Shown: piece by piece, positions 1 through 9,227 of the stretch | Layout: every line of letters starts with the position of its first letter | Numbering within the stretch: position 1 is the first letter of the stretch | NCBI GenBank assembly: GCA_000310025.1 | Contig: FN648885.1 | Location: 401,964 to 465,963 of the forward strand | Direction: 5' to 3' | Length of the DNA stretch: 64,000 nucleotides | DNA from: Ectocarpus siliculosus | Taxonomy: Eukaryota; Sar; Phaeophyceae; Ectocarpales; Ectocarpaceae | Made by a program: the position numbers and the translations under genes | Notes under the pieces: generated by a model | The model's input: only the letters and a program-made list of their open reading frames with translations | Told to the model about the DNA's origin: nothing | The model's database searches: none

Positions 1-56
1 GCATGTGTCGTTCCAACAGAAAGCCACACACTCATGAGTGCGAGTGTAGCACTCAC

Positions 57-198
57 CAGCCTCATCCTTGTCGTCGGCGACCCCGAGGTGCTGCACCATG
101 TACCCCACGTAGGGGAAAAGGCTTGAGAGGGAGTACGAATGGCTCACGAGGCCGATTGCGAGGGCGAGCATCGGCAGCCATGGAAAAGGAGTCCCCAT
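57..198 (-). CDS. MFS transporter, first exon (partial, runs off left edge)
   Basis: First coding exon of a major facilitator superfamily transporter, read on the minus strand from an ATG at 198 to a GTGAGT donor after position 57. It ends in phase 1. The 47 complete codons begin MGTPFPWLPML and continue into a first membrane helix (ALAIGLVSHSYSLSSLF) and the segment YVGYMVQHLGV. This is nearly the same as the first exon of the complete MFS gene at 21212 (KMETTPFPWLPML, then YVGYMVQHLGV). Roughly nine in ten residues match and the splice phase is identical. The remaining exons must lie left of the window. The open frame continues upstream of 198, so an earlier start is possible. The substrate is unknown; the family includes ZIFL/peptide-nitrate-like transporters. 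The exon identity is sure, the exact start less so. Confidence 0.8.
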
Positions 199-476
199 GC
201 CCCTGGCTGTTGGAAAGACGCGCGACGACGGGGCCGTTTGTTGGGAGGAGGGCGTTCGGTCTGCTTCAAGTCGCCGTTCGCACCCACTGCATATCCCCAC
301 ACATATACGTCCCGGGTGTCGGATCCGGCATCGGATGCTTGCTCTTGCATTGTACCTGTAGGGATAAAAAAAAAAAAATTACAACTAGTTGTTCTTCAAG
401 AAACAGTCCATTCTGTATCTACAACAGATACCCAGCTTGTAAAAGTTGCTCTGCGAATACGTTACCTTTTGGATAT

Positions 477-540
477 GTTAGCCTGTGACCACGGGAATCG
501 ACCCCGTCAAGTGCTAGACTAGTACGGACAGAAGAAGGTA
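477..540. repeat. 64-bp dispersed direct repeat, copy 1
   Basis: This segment reappears at 6897-6961 with only two visible differences in the core. Similarity stops abruptly on both sides. On the minus strand it contains ACGGG-GTCGATT-CCCGT, a five-pair stem with a seven-base loop resembling a tRNA T-arm or pol III B box. It could be the tail of a tRNA-derived SINE, but no A box was found. Confidence 0.7.
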
Positions 541-3020
541 CTAGGCAGCCAATCACACTGATTATTGCGATTGTCGCCATGTTTTCGAGCCTTTACTTCT
601 CGTAAACCTCTGAATCGTCCATAGGTTGTGAATTAATTCGGATATCTCCGGAGGGTAAAAGTCACCGCATAGCGAGAATTTACAAAAATATGCGAAGTAC
701 AAGAAGAGAGCTAGGTGAACCCTTCTAGTAGCGTTTGAAGCTTGAAGGCATGCACAGAAGGCGGAAAGGCTGGTGCATCAAACGCACACCGAAAGGTGAA
801 ATAGACTATTTGTACAAGACTGGAGCCCAGAATGGAAGACAAAGCACGAAAAGGAACTCACTTTTTCACCTCACGACCCGACACTCCCTGAAGGACACGA
901 CATACAACCCATGTAGTGCGGACTCAGCATGGTCAATAGCTTTCATAACGAGCAACCGGATTCGGCGACAACTCGAGACCGGCTTGTGTGTGGTGTGAGC
1001 GAACAGGTCAACACGGCAATGTGCAACAACACTGATGACGTTCAGGTACCAGGGAATAGTCTGCCTAGTGTGCATGAGGGCCTGTTGGTGGTACTCCTGC
1101 TGTTGCTGTTGTTGTAGCTCGCTGAACGCGACTATATGTGCTCGGTGCAATATGTGGCAACATGTTTTGGTACAAGTTCTCCGCGAGCATGTGGGGACAT
1201 ACAGATCCTGTCCCTGGGCCGTGGAAGCCAATCACTCGAGTTTGATTGTGTTTGTGTTTTTATTATTGGCATCGACCGTGCTAACCGGCTAAACAAAGAA
1301 AATACGCCAGTCTCAGTGCGGTTGGAAGCACAAAATTCTTCCAAAAGCCATGGTCTGGGACCCCGTGAGGGGGTGTCGCAAGTCCAGCACCCAGCCTGTT
1401 TGTTTTCCTCCACTCACTGAAAAGACTCCCAACACATCCCCGTTCGACTGTGGTTATTATATCTCGAACGGGTAGTCTCTCTGGGTGTGTATTTATTTTT
1501 CTTAAAACTATACTCACTCGCATGTTGTTGCTGCTTTCATCATTCTTCTTGCTTTCACCGTTCTCTTAGCTAATTATCCTGTAGCGCTACAATATTGTTG
1601 GAGTGGGTATGGGTGTTTGCCTTGATTTTTTCAATTGCCCGATCGATCGTTGTGTGTATTTTCGTTCCATTTACGCACATAGAGCAGTAGTGGCGCCATC
1701 AGCGCCAGCAGACCCTTTCGATATATATATATATTGACGCATCAGTCTGGATCGCACAGGAGGAGGGTAACACAGGGAGGTTTTGTCATTTTTTGTCCCA
1801 TCTTGCACCTGCGGTGCCGTCATGTCCTAGGTTCAAAGTTCAAACTGGCCTAGTGTAGTACCTACCATGGTTGCCGGATCATGAGAGAGAGTTGCTCTTC
1901 GAGCGGAGCTCTTCGATGTCAAACGATTTCTCCCGAACACCAACAGCGACAGGAACAGAGGGAAACCCATGAAGTGACAGCTTGAGCTCATCCGCGACAG
2001 TAGCAACCATGCATCACTCAACTCCGCCGCTTTGTGTGTATCTTCAAATAGCGTCGATGCGCCCTGCCTGTGTCAGTTCAAGTATGCATGCATACGTTGC
2101 AACGTGCTGCTCACCAATTCAAAGCAGGTTCCAGTTCGTGAAGCTTGGACGAAGTCCTGCGCGCGACGGGAGTGACCACTGGTGGATCTGGTTGGCAAGC
2201 CACAGCGCATGTGGGACGCGTGTTGTCCACAAGACTGCTGAGGAGGGCACAGAGCACACACCTCACGAGATCCGTTTTCTGGTCTGTTCCTTGTGGAGTG
2301 GAGCAGCCCAATCAGCCCGCACTGCGGCCCGATTGCGGGGGTCCCGCACTATCAGGCGGGGGGGGGGCGAAAAGTGGAAAATAACAGTCCCTGGACACTT
2401 GCTGGAACCTGTCAAAAAGATTTACCCGCCGGGTGTTCATAGCCGAGCCGTTTCAGCTCCACCATCTTTCGCCCGTGGATCCACTCCTATGCCTGGTAGT
2501 ATCACTCGGGCCTCACGGCAGATACGAGCGACTCCTCCTGCGCATCGGCTATCAAATGTTTGTGAGCACGTCGGTTGCAGCAATTTCAAATCGTTCGTCA
2601 TGAATCTTCCCCCGGCCTGCCCCCGGCCCTGCTGGGGTGGGCCGAGGTCCGTAAGTGGACTTAGACCTCGAAACACCACCCAACAAAGACGGATACACAG
2701 TCCCTAGCACTGATCAGAAGGGGATCCTGAGTTTGGCGGCCGGGAACTACCGCTGTCGTAAGATCGGGGTAGCTCGCGACCTAGCGGACTTGGGTAATAA
2801 TAGCTGCAAATAAATGAGACTGAATCCAGACGCCCCGGCTTGGACACCGGGGCCATACAGCAGCAGAGAACACGGTGACCACGGTGGGGGTATGCACCAG
2901 AGAGGGGAAAGGAGAGGGTCCAGAGCTGGAGGGCCGCACCGCTCCGGGACAAGACAACTCGCTGAGACAAAAGGCAAGCACCGGGGTAACTTTTGTACGT
3001 AAGCCCGGAGCCCGCAAAAT
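541..3020. other. No recognisable gene
   Basis: Several overlapping short ORFs occur on both strands, but none shows family motifs, sensible splice sites or balanced composition. There are short runs such as CTGTTG repeats near 1096 and a G-run near 2357. This is probably intergenic DNA between the left-edge MFS gene and the LINE. Confidence 0.4.
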
Positions 3021-3138
3021 ATTTTAACGACGACAAAAAAAGAGGGCACGAACGAGGAAAAAAAGGAGGGGACGGGCGAAGCGTAGGCTGGCTAAGAGAG
3101 CAGCACGCACCGCCCGAGAGAGACAGCAGGGTCGACTT

Positions 3139-4173
3139 CTTAGGGTAGCAAACTGGAATGTGCGGACTCTGGCTGTAAACGGGAAGAATGGGTACGGGCG
3201 AGCCTTAAGCATCCTACACGAGGCAGCGAAGCAAGATGTATCGGTGGCAGGGCTACAGGAGGCCACGAGGCCAGGTCAAACGGAGTTCGCCGCAGCGGGT
3301 TTCCGAGTGTTCTGCTGTGGTACGGAGAAGCGTAATATCCATGATGTGGGAACAGTTAAAGAGTCACTGTGCAAGACCTCCACTTTCACCACGAACTATG
3401 TCGATGAACGCCTCATGGCCATGAGGTTTGAGATGACGGGCCACCGCGGAGCTGTCAACTTCGTTGCTGCGTACGCCCCAACCGAGGTCGCTGCCGCTGA
3501 CAGCAAGACAGAGTTCTGGGGAAAACTTGACAGTCTCGTGCGGAGGATTCTCTCCATAGAGTGCGTGTATATCCTGATGGACGCCAATGCTCGGACGGGA
3601 GAGAGGATGGATGGGGAAGACGAGGGCGTCATGGGGATACACGGGCGTGATGAGCTAAACGAGAATGGCAGACTGCTGCTGACCTTCGCAGCTGAAAACA
3701 AGCTAACACTCGCGAACACGTTCTTCGAGACACGCAAGGTTGGAATATGGCACACTTACAACGGTGCGTCAGGGACCGACCGCTGGCGCCTCGACTACAT
3801 TTTAACGCGGCAGACACACCGCGGCCGAGTGTCTAACATGGTTGTCACCCCCCAGCCGGTATACCCAGTCAAGGCGGACTCAGATCACAACATACATGGT
3901 GATAGCCACCGTCAACCTCGGTGGCAGGCTTGCCCACAACCGAGCAGCCCGGACCAAACCGAAACAGAAGCAGTTCGACCGACGGGAACTGCAGGTCGAA
4001 GCAACGCGATGGGAGGTGACTACGCGGTTCCTCCTCAACCTCGACCAACAGCAGGGCGAACGAGCGACCACCACCCCGGAGAAAGCGACCGAGTTCACCA
4101 ATGCTCTCCTCGAAGCGGTGAGGGCGATACTACCCAAGGAACCGCGGAGACGACGCACGCAGGAATGGTGTGA
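3139..4173 (+). pseudogene. LINE ORF2, apurinic endonuclease (EEP) part, frameshifted
   Basis: This is the exonuclease-endonuclease-phosphatase domain that nicks target DNA for LINE integration. Family landmarks are visible in order: VANWNVRTL at the start (the conserved Asn), LQEATRP (metal-binding Glu), a MDANAR block where the family has GDFNA, DRWRLDYIL, and finally SDHN, the catalytic SDH. The domain itself is therefore essentially intact. Just after SDHN, near 3893, about four extra bases shift the reading frame. The following linker continues as MVIATVNLGGRLAHN in another frame up to about 4170. The frame is open upstream of 3139 with a basic leader, so the true start lies further left. 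Confidence 0.85.
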
Positions 4174-6349
4174 GACCTGAGACAAGAGCAGCATTGGAGG
4201 AGGCCCTCACCAAACGGCGGGAAGCGCGCCGAGCGATGAAGGACAAGTTGAACAAAACATCGTGGAGGGCCCTCAAAGCAGCGTGTAAGGGAGTGACCGC
4301 AGCAGTCGAAACGGGCATGTATGCCCACCTGGACAGATATGTGACGGGACTCGAAGCGATCTACAAGGACCGTGATATGCGAGGCCTCTACCAACACCTC
4401 AAGAGATCAGTGGGGCTCAGCGGGAGACAAGCGGGAGGAGAGCAGCCCGTTGTGGACGAGAATGGCGTGCTGCTCCGGAGAAAGAACGACATCCTCCAGC
4501 GATGGGCGAGATTCTTCGGCACCCTCCCCAACACCAAGTCCCCCACCCTGAACCCAGACATCATCGAACAAGTGACGCAGCGACCGGCGACACGTGCCAC
4601 TCGACGCTTGGGAGCGGTGCCAGACCTCGAAGAAATGGAATGGGCAACGAAAGGACTGCAGAACTGGAAGGCACCCAGCAATGACTCCCTTCCTGCAGAA
4701 TTGCTCAGAATCGACGTCGACGACGAGAAACCTATCGTCCTGGAGCACATCCGTGACATCCTCGTTGAGGTGAGGAACGGAGGAGAGATCCCCCACGAGT
4801 GGAAGGACGCAACCATCAAGGTGTTGTACAAGAAGGGTGACCGGTCCAACTGCAACAACTTCAGGGGGATCCCGCTCCTATATCACGTAGGGGCAAGGTC
4901 CCCATCAAGATCATCACCAACTGCCTAAGCTCCTTCTGTGAAACCAACAACATTCTCCCGGAGGAACAATGCAGGTTCCGACCCGGGCGATCCACCATCG
5001 ACATGCTGTTCGTCGTGCGCCAACTCCAGGAGTTGGAGCGGAGAAGGAAAATACCGCTCTACATGTGCTTCGTCGACCTGAAGAAGGCGTATGATTCGGC
5101 GGACCGAGAGCTGCTGTGGAAGGTCCTGGCCAGGGCCAGGATTCCTGATGAGATGATCGCCGTCATTCGCCAATTCCACGACGGAATGCGGGCGCGGGTG
5201 CGCATGGACGACGGAGAGTTTTCGGCCTGGTTCTTGGTCACACAAGGCCTACGACAAGGGTGTGTGCTGTCCCCACTGCTGTTCAATATCTTCTTCGCCG
5301 CGGTCATTGAGGTCTTTGCCATTCCATTCAGCGAGATGATGTTATTCTGGAGAACCTCGTGTACCTGGAGGAGGAGACGGGAGCGGGGGCGAGGACACCA
5401 CTTGACGGAGTGCGGAGGGCGGTATGGGGGATGCTGTATGCCGATGACGCCGGCGTCGTATCGAGGTCTGCCGAAAGACTGGCAAGAACGATGACCGTCA
5501 TCGAGGAGGTGTTCGGGGAGTTCGGGCTGACGGTATCGGAGAAGAAGACGGAGACGCTCCTGATGCGCGCAAAGGAGAAGCACACAACAACACCACCGCC
5601 CCCCCCGCCGCCACCGCTGATCATCGAGGCAGCAGGGCAGAGGCATGCCCAGACGCCTGAATTCCGATACCTAGGTGGCCTCGTCAACGAACATGGCGAC
5701 CTCACCCGTGAGATCAATTACCGGAGCAGAACGGCGTGGGCATGCGTCAGGAGATATGGCCAGGAGCTCTTCGACAGGCCGAAAGCACCGTTCCGACTGA
5801 AGACTCGCCTGCTCCAGGCCGAGGCGATGGAGGCACTGCTGTACGGCTGCATGACATGTACCCCACGTCAAGACCAATACCGGACGTTGCGGACGATACA
5901 CCACCGACTGCTCCTGCGAGTTATCGGTTTCCAACGCAAGAAGGGCACCTACGGGCAGCTTTCCTACGCCCAGACCCTGAAGAGGGTAGGGTGCCAGAGC
6001 GTGGAAACCACTATCCGGCAACGGCGCCTGCTGTTCGCGGGAGCGCTGGTAAGGCAGCCGGACGGACTACTCCCGAAACGGGTGATGCTTTGGCGAACTG
6101 GTGGGAGGGGAGGGCCCAGGCAGGGGAAAACCGGAGCAAAACTGGCAAATGTGCCTGAAGGACGACCTCAAGATGTTCGAAGCAGAGCACGGATCTACGG
6201 ACGCCGAGCCATGCTTCTTCGGAGTCCCGGAAATAACTTGGATAGAAGCAGCGAAGGTGGACCGGGGGGTACCGTGGCATACAGGGGTACTGCAGGGAGC
6301 TAAGAGGTTCATGGCCTCCTTGCACAAGAAGGAAGAGGAGGCTAGCTGA
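4170..6349 (+). pseudogene. LINE ORF2, reverse transcriptase part, multiply frameshifted
   Basis: This is the reverse transcriptase of the LINE at 3.0-6.8 kb, spread over several frames. Segment 1 (to about 4893) carries the linker and RT block 1 ([22 protein letters not shown]). Segment 2 (to about 5335) has CRFRPGRSTIDMLF, catalytic motif A FVDLKKAYDS with its Asp, and motif B QGLRQGCVLSPLLFN. Segment 3 has motif C LYADDAGVVS with the Asp pair, then the FRYLGGLV thumb region and a long C-terminal part that includes a run of prolines near 5595. A last shift near 6098 leads to a short terminal frame ending at 6349. Key RT residues are all present, so decay is by indels rather than loss of motifs. 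Clade assignment (Jockey/RTE-like) is a guess. Confidence 0.88.
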
Positions 6350-6589
6350 CAACGAGCTCTCAAACGAAACAAGAAGCCCTACAACAACACGGACACGGCA
6401 ACAACCACTGGGGTGGGAGGGGTACAGCAGGCGGACGAGACGGCGAGGAAAGGTAGGAAACGCGTAGAGGCGGACCGAGTGGCGCGAAATGAACCTCTTG
6501 CTTGACTTATCTCCTCCCCCCCCCCCCAGCACTGCACCATTGCACCAACCCACCGCGAGCGATGACGTGCATGGGCTGGCTCGAGTGGC

Positions 6590-6800
6590 CCGCTTTGTCC
6601 TGTGTTGTTTTGTGTTGTTCTGTTTGTTTGTTTGTTGTTTGTCGCTAAGGCGTGTGTCTTTCTCTGTCTATGTCTTTCTCTTTCCCTTTGCTTCTCTCCA
6701 TCTGCTCTATTCCTTTCTTTGTCTTTTTTCTTTTTCTTTTTCTTTTTCCCCTTCTCTTTCTTTTTCTTGTTCTTTTTACGTTTTCCATTTTTTTCCAATC
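6590..6800 (+). repeat. Pyrimidine-rich low-complexity tract
   Basis: About 200 bases of almost pure T/C/G, with TGTT repeats passing into CTTTTT repeats. It lies downstream of the LINE reading frame and upstream of the second copy of the 64-bp repeat. It is probably a simple repeat, or a LINE 3' tail read in the other sense. Confidence 0.7.
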
Positions 6801-6896
6801 CATAGGGTTACCTCGCATAACGTGCAGAGAGGCAAGCGGAGTGGCCTAGACTATCTGTCGTTGACTTTTATTGGCTTGTATACCTTTTTTTGGGTA

Positions 6897-6961
6897 AGTT
6901 AGCCTGTGACCACGGGAATCGACCCCGTCAAGTGTTGGACTAGTACGGACAGAAGAAGGTA
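6897..6961. repeat. 64-bp dispersed direct repeat, copy 2
   Basis: Second copy of the repeat at 477-540, in the same orientation. The two copies bracket the LINE. They are too long to be its target-site duplication and stand well away from its coding ends. Confidence 0.7.
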
Positions 6962-7586
6962 TACTGAGCAGAGAGAACGGAACGGTTTTTGATGTGAAGA
7001 CAACAACAACAACATGTTTATCGGCAAAAAGGTCTACTATCATATCCATAGCATGCTACTTTGCTGTACCTGGTATGTGACAGTACCCAAGGCTTGAATG
7101 GGTCAACGCATAGCGCATACCTCTCCGTTCTGTTCTCTCCGTGAGAGTTTTTCTTGTTTTTTGTTCGGCGTGATGACCTTCGTGTAGTCTTCTGATGTGG
7201 CGATGTGTGCCATTGCCGCCGGTCTCGTCCCGCCGGCTTTCTTCTAACCGACTGTCGGCACTTCCCGTTTCACTAGACTCTTAGGACCACCGTCTTTCAC
7301 TAGCTAGTGTCATTTCGAGAGCAGTATCTTTCTTCTCCAAGACAGACCAAACAGCAGATGGCAAGCAATGTCAAACCCACGACCAACACCGTGAGTTGGT
7401 ATTGATGCCGTTGTGTCAAGCGCCGGCCGGCGTGGTCTGTCTGTGTTGGAGAGAAGTTTCTGTAGGTAATAACCGTTGGGTACTGTAACTATGTAAAGGC
7501 ATCAGCAGGTCGTGGGTTGGCGTTAATTCAAACGAACCACCGATCGCCTGAATTCAACTGTCTTCGCACGCGGCGTTAGGTGTGGT
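6962..7586. other. No recognisable gene
   Basis: Nothing with coding character was seen between the 64-bp repeat and the ORF at 7587. Confidence 0.4.
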
Positions 7587-7979
7587 GTGTGTGGGGGTTG
7601 GCGTGTTGCTGGATGTGGGTCATGCGGAGTCCCGTCAAAAACACAGGCCTGGGCAAAGGGGACAAACGTCGACTCTAAAACACAACTATTCAAGTGGTTC
7701 TTCGACCAGCGCTTGAAGGCATTGACTTCGGGGTGGTTTAGGTGTCCCGTGGCCCAGAAGATCGTGCCATTTTCGGGGAAATGGACGGGCGCCTTTAGGT
7801 ACGCTGATGAGCCATTTTGCGGTGCGATGGCGAGTGCCATGATGCAAGTTGCTTCGCGAAATGCCTCGCACAGCCCTTGCAAACGCGATCGCGATCGCCT
7901 GCGTACAGCGAAGAGGAGACAACCCAGCTACGACTTTTTGATCATCAAGCGTTTAACCACAACATTTATTAGTCGCTAA
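7587..7979 (+). CDS. Unknown ORF, member of a small dispersed family
   Basis: A 130-codon ORF of unknown function. It is supported because its translation, not just its DNA, is matched by an inverted copy at 30778-31229. Shared stretches are GSCGV-x-S-x-TQ, LFKWFFDQRLKAL (LLKWPFDDQRLKGL in the other copy), WFRCPVAQ (WWRCHVTQ), a FCGAM/ISRGAM block and an IKRL/YKRL ending. No signal peptide or membrane segment is evident; the C-terminal half is Arg/Lys-rich. It lies about 0.8 kb downstream of the MetRS stop, on the opposite strand. It could be a host gene fragment or part of an unrecognised transposon. The start codon is simply the first in frame. Confidence 0.4.
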   Translation: MCGGWRVAGCGSCGVPSKTQAWAKGTNVDSKTQLFKWFFDQRLKALTSGWFRCPVAQKIVPFSGKWTGAFRYADEPFCGAMASAMMQVASRNASHSPCKRDRDRLRTAKRRQPSYDFLIIKRLTTTFISR

Positions 7980-8754
7980 ACACATCCATCCTTCCCGCGA
8001 AAAACATCCATCCTGTAGAGATCAGTCCACTTTGAAGCGCAGCACGACCGACTACGGACAAACGCAGTTCCTTTCGTGACACCTGAGAACAACAGCGGTG
8101 CCGCCGCCGTCAAACATGCGACTTTCTACTACTGTACATCAAAGACAAGAAAAGAGCAGAGGCGAAAAGCCCCGCGAAAGGCAATCGTTAGACAAGGAGT
8201 GCCAGCAGTCCTATTGGATAACAACAGTATGTACCGCTGAAATCTGGCTGGCCGGAAGCCTTGTCGGTGGGTGTCTACTACATCTAGGGGCGAACGTCCA
8301 AATTTTGATTGGGACAAGATTCCTAGTTTGTTTGTTCGATCTCGGCTCTTCGACTCTCTGCTCCTTGCGCTATTGTAGGGAAGGCGGGCAATGTCACCAC
8401 AAAATACTTGAATCAACTCAGGAGTCTCCTGCTGCTGTAAAAACACAATCACGCTAGCATGCCAACTTTAACACAGCAACACCCACAACAAGGACGCAAA
8501 ACTGCGAGCAATCTTTTCATTCGCCGCAGTCGAGACACGTCGAGTTTGCCGTGTGCTGTGCACCAACACACATCCACAAGAAAATAAACGATCGATAAGA
8601 CAAATCAAATCAAATCAAATCAAATCAAACAATGCCGACCGACGACAGCACCAACCGACAACAACACGGCGTTCCTTCGATGAACAAGACAGGTCACACA
8701 TATACTCAATACAAGGCATGCATTGGATTCTCCTCAAATAGACCGGATGGATGC
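7980..8754. other. Region 3' of MetRS, no gene seen
   Basis: This contains the probable MetRS 3' untranslated region on the minus strand. It also holds a short AAATC tandem repeat. No convincing ORF. Confidence 0.4.
8602..8629. repeat. (AAATC)n microsatellite
   Basis: Five tandem AAATC units downstream of the MetRS stop codon. Confidence 0.95.
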
Positions 8755-9193
8755 TCAAGAGAGCTCGCCCCCAGCCACGGTATCTGCCGTGCACGCCCCA
8801 CCGGAGGTGGTGATGGGATTCCCCTGATAAGTGGCCACCTTGTCGTCATCTGTTCGGAGGTGCTTGGCCAGCTCTTCAAACGCCTTCTTCTTCTTCACCT
8901 GGATGGCACGAATCGACAGACAGAATAACCCCAGCAATGTGTGACAACAAACTTAACAACTGCTGTAAAGGAAGCGGAACCAGCAAGCGGAACCAGCAAC
9001 ACGAGTGTAATGTCGAAATGTCAACTTGGCCGTGTCCAACCCGGGACCTACCGATGCTTGGAACAATTGGAGAGTAACGTATGCGCCCTGCGAGCGTGAC
9101 GACACACGGTGACTTGTACATTGCCAAAGTAGTTCTATTCACTTGGTCCGGCGCCGTTCCTTCCTTTCTAAAAGGTATCCACATGTACCTGGC

Positions 9194-9227
<34 letters not shown>

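Larger units (their letters stand above)
3040..6850 (+). mobile_element. Degenerate APE-type non-LTR retrotransposon (LINE)
   Basis: An endonuclease domain is followed by a reverse transcriptase on the plus strand, in the order expected for LINE ORF2. A Lys/Arg-rich stretch leads into the endonuclease at about 3139. The last RT-linked frame stops at 6347-6349. It is followed by a non-coding tail that includes a long pyrimidine-rich tract (about 6590-6800), which may be element 3' sequence. Neither end could be fixed, because no poly-A tail or target-site duplication was recognised. The frame is broken at about 3893, 4170, 4893, 5335 and 6098, so this copy cannot encode the full protein. Confidence 0.85.

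Noticed and set aside
2437-2707. Overlapping ORFs on both strands near a G-run
   Set aside because: Translations are Pro/Arg-rich in every frame, as expected from GC-rich non-coding DNA.
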